Of a DNA stretch of 64,000 nt, positions 9,901 through 19,006 are shown piece by piece. The stretch lies in contig JAQMWT010000322.1 of NCBI GenBank assembly GCA_029834535.1, forward strand, positions 62,001 to 126,000, read 5' to 3'. Numbering within the stretch: the stretch's first letter is position 1; the number at the start of each line of letters is the position of its first letter. The position numbers and the translations under genes were made by a program. The notes under the pieces are model-generated. The model saw only the letters and a program-made list of their open reading frames with translations, ran no database searches and was not told where the DNA came from. Source of the stretch: Chrysophaeum taylorii. Lineage: Eukaryota; Sar; Pelagophyceae; Pelagomonadales; Pelagomonadaceae.

Positions 9901-12900
9901 ATCAATGCACGTCCGCCAACGGCGCATGGCAAGAAAAGCCAAAGCATCATCTTGACGAATATTCGGCCAACTGTCATTGACCAGCTGATCATTGAGCTGA
10001 CGCAAGTCAACGGCAGCACGAAAAGCATTCGACGTCCCGGCCTCGGCTCCCTTCTTAGGCAGCATCAGTACAGGAAATCCCCACGGAGAGTTCGCCGGTC
10101 GGATGACTCCATCGCGACACCACTCAGTGATCTGCTTTCTGAGACACTCGAGCTTTGCTGGCGTCAACCTATAAGGCGTCATCTTGATCGGTCGTGGGTT
10201 TGCGTCTTTAAAGCGTAAAGAAACCGGTGGCGAGTCCACGGGTCTCATAATCGGATCAAAGAAAGCCCACGCGTATTGCACGCAATGGCTCAACATCATC
10301 TTCGCATCATCATCCAGATGCGGGTTGTCGGGAATTCCTAGATCTCGAACAACCTTCTCAACTTCTTCCTTCGTCGGAATTACGACTTTCATCGCATCAT
10401 TGTCCTTGACGTGCTCGGGAATCTGCGGTAACGGTACACCGTCCGCATCGCGCGGTGCATCCTTCCATGGCACATCGAACTTTTCTTCGTATTTGAACCT
10501 CACCTCAGGGTGGCTCTTATTGATCTTTTCACCTTTGACGCGCACATTCGGCTCGCTCCTTACTTTCGGCTCCTGTTCAGGTTCAGGATCCGGCGGAACG
10601 TCCACTTTTGATTGTCGGGGGGGGGCAGCAGAAAAAGCATGAGCCGTCCCCGGCGCATCAGTTGGAAGCGGAAGCATAGGAACTTCTGGTAATCGTCGTT
10701 TCTCGTCCATCAAATCGGACATTCCCGTCAACTTCACCTCCATCGGCGCCGCTGTGGTCTGCTCTGCTGCGACCAAAACTGTATCGGCTAAAACATCGGC
10801 TAAAACGGCTAAAACGGTCTCGGCTAAAACGGTCTCGGGGGGCCCCGTAGGAAAAGAAGACGTCGTCCCCGACGTCAACTCAAAAGGTCTAACGTCATCA
10901 TCGTGAACTGCCCTGCAAGACATGCACATTGACGAATGGGGGGACACTGGAACCTGCGGCATGGGTTCGTCGGTCTCCAAATCTGAGTCTTCCCAATAGT
11001 GCGGAGAATCCCAAGTAGCATCTGACATTGCTTCCACATACGATGTAGAAGGCCACCGAACGATCCGAGCGTTGGTGGTATGTTGCTCCTGTTGCAAACG
11101 ATGGCTGCTCGTCACAGCGACATCGGCAACATCATCGGAGACTCGGGCAGGGCGCGCCGTCGGGTAAAAGACAACCCCCGACATTGGCGGCGCGTCGCAT
11201 AAAGATTGGAACGCGAAAGATGCGCTCGAATGTCCCGAACTATCCTGATATCTGCCTCCGTCATACTCGTCATCGTAATGTCGATGACGTCGGCGCCGGC
11301 GCGAATTGCGACTAGAGCTCCGGTGACGGCAAGGACTCGGGCTGTCTTGAGCAGTATGGGCTTTTCGATTAGGGCTCTGGCTTCGATGTCGGCGTGACGA
11401 TCGTCTAGAAGGTGATCGTCCGTCTCGCTGTCGTGTAGAAAACGACGTAGTATCCTTGATGCTTCTGACCTCGCTCACCATGGTCGCCATTGTGGTTCCA
11501 AGATCGGTGAGGGCCGTTTGAATTTCATTAGAAGGCTCCGATCCGTGCGTGGCGTTCGCATTAGATGCATCATCACGCTTTGCCCAATCGGACCGCGATA
11601 TGGGCTGCTTCTTCTGCTTACGAATTCTTTTCCACATCGCACAGTAGTAACGATCCGGATCGCGGTTGCAAACTACGCGATTTCCGTGTTCATCTTCATC
11701 ATGGGTGGTCCAGAAGAACCCACAGTGCGGGCACGTTCTCTTGCCCCACAAAAAAGGATCTCGCAAAATCAGCGGATCCGTATTCCCAGACGGTTTATCC
11801 GCATCTTGCTGGACTTGTTGATCGGAGGCCATAGCTCGACCTCCCCGCCCTCGCGGCGGTTTATTCGATTTCGGATTAGGTGGGCCTTGGTCCTTCTCCT
11901 CCTCCATCAACTTTCGTAAGTCGTTCTCGAGCCGCGTAATAAGCGCTACCATCGACTTAAAAGTCACGTAACTATCAGGATGTCCGCTCCTCATAGTCCG
12001 CACACGGGTCCTCAACTCCTTGGACGTCAATCCACTGATAAGCTGGTCGAGGATATCGACATCATCCATCGTGCGGCTGGACACGGAACAAAACTCCAAG
12101 GCTTCAGATTGGAATCGGGTACAGTACGTTTGGACGTGCCGCTCCCCAGACTTCTTCGGAACTGAAGCCTGGGTGACCTTCCGCAGCTTGTCAAGCAGCT
12201 CCTGCTGCGTGCGTGGAGGTCGGCAAGTCGATCTAAAATAATCCAAAATCTTGTCGCAATACGTCTTGTTAAGACGACGGATACGACGAACCGAGACTCC
12301 ATGCTCTTCATCGTCAATATCTAATTTCAAGTAAAACGACGGACCGTGTGGTAGCTCATCGCAGAGCTCCTCGTATTTCTGCAAGTGTTCCTCAAAAATT
12401 GGTGCAACGGTGTCCCGTAGATGCACAGGTAGTAAATAACGTAATTTCTCGACCGAGTAATGGTCATCTGCTAAAGTATGCATCATCGCCGCCGAATCCA
12501 AATTAAATTGCCGTTGGTCTCGGCCGTCGATGACGAGTTTGAAGGTATCAGGCTTCAAACTGGAAGTGGGTCGATGGGATCGGCTCAAGTTGCCCTTTTC
12601 GAAGGCGTTGGCAACCGTCTGCGATATTCCCCGCGATAATTCCCGTAAAATTTTCGTACTTTCATTCTCAATGTCCGCCCTACCCTCATTCTCCGTATCG
12701 ACTCGGGGCGGAGGTTCATTCCCCGTTTCAGTGTTCCTTTCCGGTTCAGGCGGCCTCACGGGCGTTTCCGGTTCGGGTCGACTCACGGGTCGTTCGCGGC
12801 TACTCTCCCGACGCGCACGTTCGGCTAACAATTCATCTCGTTCACGACGAAATCGTTCAACCTCTTCGCGTAGGGTCTTCGAAGTCTCGATCTCTTGCTG

Positions 12901-13254
12901 TAATGCATCATTGAGCATATCAACTTCTCGTCGAGCCGCTTCCTCTTTCGCTTCAGCCCTTTCACGAACAAAAAGCTCAGCTAATCGTTCATTTTCGCGA
13001 CGTCTCTGCTCGAGGTCTTCACGAAGTCGAATTCGGGCTGCAGATCCGCGCTCAATAGTAACACGCTCGCCACGATCCGGAGTCGTTGGACTCAACGGCG
13101 GAAAAATGGCAGCATCCGGAGGCACATCGGGGGGCATGTCAGCAACGTCGACTGCCTTGGCCTCTCTTAATTCACCTTCCTCGCGGCCTATCTCAGGGGC
13201 GGCGGGAAGAAGTGGAGGAGATTCTTCCTCACGCACGTCTGCGTTTATCTCCAT
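9799..13254 (-). CDS. gypsy1 Gag fused to RT N-terminal part
   Basis: An uninterrupted 1151-residue frame starts with ATG at 13254. Residues about 60-150 form a charged coiled coil. A capsid-like region follows (about 230-440). An unusual zinc-binding segment (about 500-545) reads CPHC, then H, C and C residues, in place of a CCHC knuckle. An Arg/Ser-rich basic stretch (about 615-680) comes next, then an acidic linker with short VLAxTVLA repeats. The RT begins with VRFKYEE...DVPW, RPVDSPPVSLRF and WGFPVLMLPKKGAE, plus AAVDLRQLN and CIDIRWGYH. No D(S/T)GA protease lies in the linker, where gypsy2 carries one. The RT homology is lost by frameshift near 9850. Confidence 0.87.
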   Translation of the reverse strand: MEINADVREEESPPLLPAAPEIGREEGELREAKAVDVADMPPDVPPDAAIFPPLSPTTPDRGERVTIERGSAARIRLREDLEQRRRENERLAELFVRERAEAKEEAARREVDMLNDALQQEIETSKTLREEVERFRRERDELLAERARRESSRERPVSRPEPETPVRPPEPERNTETGNEPPPRVDTENEGRADIENESTKILRELSRGISQTVANAFEKGNLSRSHRPTSSLKPDTFKLVIDGRDQRQFNLDSAAMMHTLADDHYSVEKLRYLLPVHLRDTVAPIFEEHLQKYEELCDELPHGPSFYLKLDIDDEEHGVSVRRIRRLNKTYCDKILDYFRSTCRPPRTQQELLDKLRKVTQASVPKKSGERHVQTYCTRFQSEALEFCSVSSRTMDDVDILDQLISGLTSKELRTRVRTMRSGHPDSYVTFKSMVALITRLENDLRKLMEEEKDQGPPNPKSNKPPRGRGGRAMASDQQVQQDADKPSGNTDPLILRDPFLWGKRTCPHCGFFWTTHDEDEHGNRVVCNRDPDRYYCAMWKRIRKQKKQPISRSDWAKRDDASNANATHGSEPSNEIQTALTDLGTTMATMVSEVRSIKDTTSFSTRQRDGRSPSRRSSRRHRSQSPNRKAHTAQDSPSPCRHRSSSRNSRRRRRHRHYDDEYDGGRYQDSSGHSSASFAFQSLCDAPPMSGVVFYPTARPARVSDDVADVAVTSSHRLQQEQHTTNARIVRWPSTSYVEAMSDATWDSPHYWEDSDLETDEPMPQVPVSPHSSMCMSCRAVHDDDVRPFELTSGTTSSFPTGPPETVLAETVLAVLADVLADTVLVAAEQTTAAPMEVKLTGMSDLMDEKRRLPEVPMLPLPTDAPGTAHAFSAAPPRQSKVDVPPDPEPEQEPKVRSEPNVRVKGEKINKSHPEVRFKYEEKFDVPWKDAPRDADGVPLPQIPEHVKDNDAMKVVIPTKEEVEKVVRDLGIPDNPHLDDDAKMMLSHCVQYAWAFFDPIMRPVDSPPVSLRFKDANPRPIKMTPYRLTPAKLECLRKQITEWCRDGVIRPANSPWGFPVLMLPKKGAEAGTSNAFRAAVDLRQLNDQLVNDSWPNIRQDDALAFLAMRRWRTCIDIRWGYHNLRWTPLLRTLLRWLVHLEPIVSCACL

Positions 13255-13685
13255 ACTGTATCAAATATCGATCAAGAATCTCGAAACACGTCCGGATCCG
13301 ATCACTCGAAGTAATTCACGTTGATTCCAACAACGCTATCTGTCGCTGTAAAAACAGCACTCGCGGAATTCCAAACCGCTGGCAATTCAAAAATGCCCGT
13401 GGGTAGCGATCCCACTCGCTAAACAGCTTCGACCGTTCAGCTATACCAAAATCAATTCCCGGGAGAATGCGCTGCGATTTCCAACTCGCACGCGTGTTCG
13501 TCGTCACTCGGATCGTACGAACACAAACAACGTTCGCGTATATTCTCAACGCAAACCGGTCCAATGGAACTCCGTGTGCTTGATCAGGGCGCACGTACAA
13601 ATCCGGACCTCGTAATACAACACGTACGGCAGCACTCGCTCGTCGGCGACCGATGTAGTCGCACGATCTCGTGTCCTCCACCACG
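13255..13685 (-). other. gypsy1 5' leader and primer-binding site
   Basis: Untranslated leader between the 5' LTR and the gag ATG. Two bases after the LTR end, the minus strand reads TGGTGGAGGACACGAG (about 13668-13683), a primer-site candidate beginning with TGG. The same leader, including the GCTTGATCAGGGCG block, recurs in gypsy2 at 28200-28345. The tRNA partner is not identified. Confidence 0.6.
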
Positions 13686-14009
13686 TATGGCGGCACAGAA
13701 AAAAAACTTCCCGACCCCCGGGTGACAAAGGGGGTACTCACCGACTCGTCCGAGACCTCACTGAACGAAGAAAACACGGACGCGGGGGCGGATACGCTCG
13801 CCACACACCTTGCTCACGCTCACCAAGCCTCTCAACAAGATGGAGAGATGGAATATGATAGCAAGGAAACTACAAGAATACAGCAAGAATGCTTCGCACA
13901 AAAGAGAGGTATGATGTCACTAAGAAGATCGCGAAAGGTGTCCCGTTGAACGGGTATCAAGCCTCGAGAGAGGGTGGGTAAGCCTTAGCGGTCAGGAGTT
14001 GCCGCTACA
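13686..14009 (-). repeat. 5' LTR of gypsy1 (324 bp)
   Basis: Partner of 6474-6807. On the minus strand it starts TGTAGCGGC and ends GCCGCCATA. It is flanked on the right by the AATGA target duplication. Confidence 0.92.
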
Positions 14010-14014
14010 AATGA
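14010..14014. repeat. Target-site duplication AATGA (right)
   Basis: Partner of the AATGA at 6469-6473, adjoining the 5' LTR of gypsy1. Confidence 0.9.
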
Positions 14015-14579
14015 CAGTCCTAAGCCCAAGGCCACCCCTGTCACCCCACCGAAGAACAAGCAACGTCCACGTGCTCCTCCAGTCACCACTGACAAACGCG
14101 AGCACCCGCATCTTCGCAAGGTCACCTTCCCCACACAACCTCATCCACCCAAACCATCTACTCCTGACCAGCGCTTCAAGGTCCCCCTTCGTGAAGTCCG
14201 TCCCAAGCTCCAAACCATACGGAATCTTAGCCAAGCCGGTCGCCAGCATACGTCCAGCTCCGAGCGAACGAACAAGCTAATCAACCTCATCACCACCATC
14301 TCCGACGAGATACTTCTCTCCGAAGCCGAAAACGATGCAGCAGAATTTCTCCAGATGTTAACGTCCGATCCCCAGGACCATCCACCTGATGAGGGCGAAG
14401 CCGAAACCGATGAACAAGACGACAAAGGACACCTCGGTTTCTATGACGACAACGGTCAGATAAACGTCTACGACGACACCATTCCCGAAACCAATGATGA
14501 AGATGACTCCGCCGAAGACTACGCACGACGTCACACTGGCTACATGCGTGCTCTCCACCAGAGTCGGCTTTTTCGCTGA
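14015..14579 (+). pseudogene. Element A gag, 3' portion
   Basis: Resumes the gag frame immediately after the AATGA duplication. It is basic and Pro-rich at first (KPKATP, PPKNKQRPR), then strongly acidic with DPQDHPPDE and YDDNGQIN, and ends with TGA at 14577-14579. The acidic end fits the C-terminus of a Gag. The frame joins that at 6103-6473 exactly once gypsy1 is removed. Confidence 0.75.
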
Positions 14580-15125
14580 TGGTTGCCGACGACGCCTGTG
14601 CCGTCAACCACATCTTACTCCATCAGGCACCAAACCTCAAGATGACGAATTTCCCGACCTCATCAACTATCTCACCCAGAGTCGCAGATTTTCTTTGTGC
14701 AACTTACACTCCAGGAAAGACCTCAAAGAAGACTAACTCGCTGCACGGATGCAATGGACCCGGCACTGAAACCTCATTGATTGACGGTGGCGCATCTTTT
14801 TGCTTTAAGCACAATACACAACTTTGTTCCTGAGACCACACGCCGGATTCCCGAACACACCATTCATATGGGACAAGGCACCCTCACCAGCCACTTCATC
14901 GGTGTTAAACCGTTGTATTTGCAGGCTGCAGGTCTCTCATCAAAGGATACCAAAGACTCAACCGGTTACGCTTTATATCTCGTATTTATGGTCGTCCCGC
15001 AATTCAGACAAGGTCTTCAAGTTATCGCAACATCTCAGCTCAAAGCTCTGCATGTACAAGCCACGAAGCCACAGATCCGCCACTGCCCCACGAGCCATAT
15101 CTCTATGCACTTCTAAAGTCCTCAA
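14580..15125 (+). pseudogene. Element A aspartic protease region (frameshifted)
   Basis: The frame through 14783 reads TSLIDGGASFCFKHNTQL. LIDGGAS corresponds to the D(S/T)GA active site of copia retropepsins (usually LDSGAS), with Gly in the second position. The rest of the domain continues in neighbouring frames: FVPETTRRI, HIMGQG-like and LYLVFMVV (14830-15000). At least two small shifts occur before the methyltransferase frame starts near 15116. Confidence 0.6.
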
Positions 15126-15199
15126 CCTTCGACCCGCACGATTATAAGACACTTCTAGGAAAAACCGCCGTCGTATACGCCACTCGCAAACCAAACGGC

Positions 15200-16030
15200 T
15201 TGTTGTCCCTACCGTCCCATCCAAAGCAAACATTCGCAACTGTGCTCAGTTTCCACGCAAGAAAACGAATGTCACTCAAGGATGAGATTGCACACATCAC
15301 ACAGCATGTCGCCAAGACACGCTCAAAATCGCACATGCTTGATTTCGCCAAGTTACAGAATCATTCCCTGTATCTAAACGAACTGCTCAACCTCCAACAT
15401 ACTGTCGTCCACTACGCCTTCAATGGCTCCGCAGACCTCTCTGTGCAAACACAACCCCCTCCGCTCAAAACAGCCATTATTGCAGGTGGACTTCACCAGG
15501 AAGGTTTCGACACTTTTCGCAAACGATTCGACAAACGCCTTACTGTCGTGGTCACCTGCGAAATGAACGATATAATGCGCACCCGTGCGCAACAACTCTT
15601 TCCGCACGCTCAGCACTATGCGGACCTAAGGAAACTCAATGCCGCACTCCAAACCGGCAAAATACGACAACCTCCATTCGACTTAGCAGTTTTTACATTG
15701 CCCTGTCAACATCTGAGTGTAATGAAACAAGACGACGGCAATGCCACTCCGGTCACCGCCGACCTTTTCGTCCAAGAACAAATCCGCTTCGTTCGTTGCA
15801 CGCTCCCGACCTACGCCATTGTCGAGAACGTACCTCCCAACCCCCGAACTCACCACGAGTATGCCCAACTCGCTAAAGGTTATCAGCGCTTAGGCTACTT
15901 CCGCCACTCCGGTGTATACAATGCCTCTGCTTTTGGTGATGTCATCATTGCAAGACACGCTATCTCGCTGTGTATGCCCGACACCCGCTCACCGGCTACA
16001 ACCTCGAAAAAACCGCCTCTACTTGGTTAA
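15200..16030 (+). CDS. Cytosine-C5 DNA methyltransferase, motifs I-VIII (in element A)
   Basis: Open frame containing the catalytic half of a C5 DNA methyltransferase. Motif I-like AIIAGGLHQEGF is at 15472-15507, followed by a motif II-like strand VVVTCEMND. Motif IV reads LPCQHLS with the nucleophile Cys codon at 15704-15706. Motif VI reads VENVPP, with Glu at 15824-15826, and FGDVIIAR is at the expected place of motif VIII. Spacing between Cys and ENV (about 40 residues) fits the family. The enzyme transfers methyl from S-adenosylmethionine to C5 of cytosine. The upstream 90 residues are an unassigned linker from the protease. A one-base shift near 15965 moves the continuation into the next frame. 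Confidence 0.82.
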   Translation: MLSLPSHPKQTFATVLSFHARKRMSLKDEIAHITQHVAKTRSKSHMLDFAKLQNHSLYLNELLNLQHTVVHYAFNGSADLSVQTQPPPLKTAIIAGGLHQEGFDTFRKRFDKRLTVVVTCEMNDIMRTRAQQLFPHAQHYADLRKLNAALQTGKIRQPPFDLAVFTLPCQHLSVMKQDDGNATPVTADLFVQEQIRFVRCTLPTYAIVENVPPNPRTHHEYAQLAKGYQRLGYFRHSGVYNASAFGDVIIARHAISLCMPDTRSPATTSKKPPLLG

Positions 16031-16530
16031 CCTCGCCTCCGAGCATGGTTCCTCTCCTGGACCCCAGTCACACCATCCCTGACGATCTCTGGATCGCCAA
16101 ACCCGCCCTTCGTGGTACAGTGCCCCGCTCCACCTTGGACTACTACCAGCACAAGGCCACCTACTCCTACAAGCCCGCCAACGCCTCGAAACTCTCGATT
16201 TCCGAGAATGCCCGCATCTGCCAAATGCTCGCACGCCTCACCGAGCCCTTCACGGATCTCGGTCTAGACGCCGACGGCACCTCCTACGTCACAATGGAGT
16301 CCATTTCCTACCTCCTGGTTTTCACATTGCTGCACAACCATTTATCGCAACACCCAACTCTCGCCGCTTGGAACACCCTCCGCTGTTTTCATGCCTCTGA
16401 GTCTCAATGTGCTTACCATTTGGATGGAGCCATCACCGGCACCGCCGCTACTGCCGTCGCAGGTGGCTACTTCTCGCGCGCCTCCCTAACACTACATTCC
16501 AGGCCTCACACTACATTCCAGGCCCCCTCC
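15970..16530 (+). CDS. Methyltransferase target-recognition region (frameshifted)
   Basis: Continuation in the next frame: AVYARHPLTGY, MVPLLDPSHTIPDDLWIAKP and STLDYYQHK. The LLDP...PDDLWI pattern resembles the start of the target-recognition domain in bacterial-type C5 methyltransferases. The region is variable in the family and sets sequence specificity, which cannot be read here. A local duplication of ACACTACATTCCAGGCC near 16490-16520 accompanies the shift back to the original frame near 16530. Confidence 0.6.
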
Positions 16531-16534
16531 GATA

Positions 16535-19006
16535 TTGGACCGTCCCCATCAACCCGCAGTCTTCTCCCCAACGCACTTCTTTTCCCTGGATGTTCCCAAG
16601 GGCACCGCCTTTCTGGTCGTCGCCTACACCACCTCCTTGGCCGCCGCTCACAGCTGCTCGCGCCCGTCCACTTGGGTCCACTATATGAATCGTTCGCATC
16701 CTGGCTTTGCCGCGATCGACTCACGAGGGCGAATTGCTCTCGATGACCCCAAGGGACTCATTATGTCCAAAGCACGTCCCACTTACGCGGACTACGTCGG
16801 CCACATCGGAGACACGCTTCAGAAAAGCACTAAATGTTACTCGGTCACTGGCTCGTTCCCAACCAACACGAGCTACTCCAACGCCTTGCTGCTGATCTCT
16901 CCAGACCACATCCGCTATGCGACCCTCAACGAAATCGCAAAGTTTGGACACCACTCGGACCCGGAACTGCTCCGACTGTTCCAACAGCACCCGCCGTACT
17001 TCGCGTTTAAGGCACTGGCCAACGCCGTCCCGCACCACATGCTGCAGGCAAAGTACAGCGCTGTCCTCGCACTCCACGAATCGCACCACCACGTGAACCG
17101 TCACGTCGAATGGGCCACGATACGCCATGGCATCCCCAGCCCCGGAGACATCAACCAGGTTGCAGAATTCTTCTCGGCCATCTCCAGCCGTCTCTTAGCA
17201 GAGGAAGACCTGAACCTCACCTCCCTCTTCAATGCTGTTGCAGATGCTCACCATGATGCGATCCGCAAATCAAGCAAATCGACAAACCTCGAGACGCTTC
17301 TTGCCGAGGCAACCGTCGCCAAAATCCGAGTCGACAAGCGACCCAGCCCCCCCAGCGCTTCGACTGCTGCTCTGCCTCCCTTGCACAAGCCCGGCACCAG
17401 TCAGAACGTTAAAAGAGTGCTTCTGGTCACTCGCTGGCACCGCATACACCACCAGCAACCAGAGATTCTGCGCCGCACGATTGCCGCTAATGTAACGAGT
17501 CTTCGCCCAGGTGATGATCGGTATCTGCAAGACTGCAGCGAATGCAAGCGCTGTCAATCGCATGTCAGCTTCCGTCACAACAGCACTTCCTGGTCACCTG
17601 ATGAACAAGCCTATGCTCCTGGCCAACACCTCCACATGGATGTATCATACCCGAGCATCAGCAAGTGCTACGGCGGATTTCGCTACATCATGCACTTCGT
17701 GTGTATTATCTCAGCACACAAGTGGGTCTATTTCCTGCGGAAATTAGACGCACAGGATGTTCTGGCCGGCATCCTCTATGTGGTCAATGTGATTAAGGTC
17801 GAATTCGATGTCAGTGTGAAGATCATATCGTCCGATGCATTCTCAACTTTCCGCTCTGAAGTTTTCTACCCCCTCAACGTGCAACTTGGCATCCAGTTTC
17901 AAATCCTTGGTCGCCACCTCCACCAGAGGAAGTTTGCTGAAAACAATATCAAGGAAAACACCCGAGGCACCGTAGTTCGTCTCCTCGGCCTTCGTAGTGT
18001 ACGCATCGAAGGAAAGTCTATTACCGCCGAGTATTATCATCCATTTACTCTCCTGCATAAGATCCAAGCCGACAACCAGCGCTCTCATGGACTGCCCTCG
18101 CGCACAAACATGACATGCACCGTTCCCCGGCGTATCATGTCACCCATGGCACCGCTCTTGAAGCTTCTCCCCTTTGGCGAACCTGTCACTTTTGTCTACC
18201 CTCAAAGTCACAAGCTGGAACCCTCCAGCGTCTCCGCCTCCTACTTTCATATTAACAACTATCTCCCGAACCTCCCCGGAACGGACCGATTTATCCGAGA
18301 TGTTCACAGCTCTATCTTGCTTGTACATCAGGGGCGATATGGAAAAATCGTCACCTCTAATGACTTTCATGTTGACGCAGACATGCCAGTCAAGCGTAAC
18401 AAGGAGCTCGAACGGATAAAAGCACTCGCACAGATCCCAACAGAGGCACGACAAGAGGACCCGCTACCAGCTATAAGCGAACAGCAATTGCCGGAAGTTA
18501 GACAGGAATCGCAAAATGAGGGCGAGACTCACGATGACGAGCACGATGATAAACCTAGCGATGACGACGAACACAAAGAACTAGATCCAACTCCCGCTGC
18601 TGATTCAAGTCCCGTCAGCGACGAGACACCTGAACAGGATTTTTCGTTATTCAACCGGACACCTCCGCCGGATGGTAGCATTCCGATGCCCAAACGAAAA
18701 GATCGCCTAGAGGTTGTTCTCGACGATTCAGGTTTTACCCCAGTTCTCGTGCATCGCAACCAGAGCGATAAGCTCAAGACAGATCTCAAGGACCAACGTG
18801 GATTTCGCATCCCTACGGATCAACTATATACCACTCATCTGTATTGGTTGACCACCTTGATAACGACAATTCTGTTCTCGAGAACTATGTGTGCCACGAC
18901 GAACTGTCACCGGCAGAGTACTATGCGCGTCAATGGAACCAAGAACTCTGTTGTATGGGTTCCTCTCTTTTGCGGGACATCTCCGCGCATCAACACTACC
19001 ACCTAG
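16535..19006 (+). CDS. Methyltransferase motifs IX-X joined to copia integrase
   Basis: The frame is open for over 800 codons. First come the last methyltransferase motifs: IRYATLNEIAKF (motif IX type, 16910) and KALANAVPHHM (motif X type, usually GNAVP, about 17010-17040). The integrase HHCC finger follows with H-R-I-H-H and CSECKRC (17425-17550). Then the DDE core: Asp in HMDVSYP (codon 17639), Asp in SSDAFS (17834) and Glu in FAENNIKEN (17939). All three catalytic residues are present. An acidic linker ends in RT, after a shift near 18840. A methyltransferase directly ahead of the integrase in one frame makes a host-gene origin for this copy unlikely. Confidence 0.8.
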   Translation: MDRPHQPAVFSPTHFFSLDVPKGTAFLVVAYTTSLAAAHSCSRPSTWVHYMNRSHPGFAAIDSRGRIALDDPKGLIMSKARPTYADYVGHIGDTLQKSTKCYSVTGSFPTNTSYSNALLLISPDHIRYATLNEIAKFGHHSDPELLRLFQQHPPYFAFKALANAVPHHMLQAKYSAVLALHESHHHVNRHVEWATIRHGIPSPGDINQVAEFFSAISSRLLAEEDLNLTSLFNAVADAHHDAIRKSSKSTNLETLLAEATVAKIRVDKRPSPPSASTAALPPLHKPGTSQNVKRVLLVTRWHRIHHQQPEILRRTIAANVTSLRPGDDRYLQDCSECKRCQSHVSFRHNSTSWSPDEQAYAPGQHLHMDVSYPSISKCYGGFRYIMHFVCIISAHKWVYFLRKLDAQDVLAGILYVVNVIKVEFDVSVKIISSDAFSTFRSEVFYPLNVQLGIQFQILGRHLHQRKFAENNIKENTRGTVVRLLGLRSVRIEGKSITAEYYHPFTLLHKIQADNQRSHGLPSRTNMTCTVPRRIMSPMAPLLKLLPFGEPVTFVYPQSHKLEPSSVSASYFHINNYLPNLPGTDRFIRDVHSSILLVHQGRYGKIVTSNDFHVDADMPVKRNKELERIKALAQIPTEARQEDPLPAISEQQLPEVRQESQNEGETHDDEHDDKPSDDDEHKELDPTPAADSSPVSDETPEQDFSLFNRTPPPDGSIPMPKRKDRLEVVLDDSGFTPVLVHRNQSDKLKTDLKDQRGFRIPTDQLYTTHLYWLTTLITTILFSRTMCATTNCHRQSTMRVNGTKNSVVWVPLFCGTSPRINTTT

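Larger units (their letters stand above)
6474..14009 (-). mobile_element. Ty3/gypsy element gypsy1, full-length with both LTRs
   Basis: Two LTRs (6474-6807 and 13686-14009) bracket a minus-strand gag-pol. Direct repeats AATGA flank it at 6469-6473 and 14010-14014, a true integration signature inside element A gag. The LTRs differ by about eight substitutions and one roughly 10-bp indel, so insertion is fairly recent. Pol order is RT, RNase H, integrase, which is Ty3/gypsy. No aspartic protease is present between gag and RT, although the related gypsy2 has one there. Several frameshifts break pol. Confidence 0.93.

Noticed and set aside
15200-17085. Methyltransferase as an independent host gene
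   Set aside because: It is continuous with integrase in one frame and lies between element A protease and integrase, with no start signals of its own.
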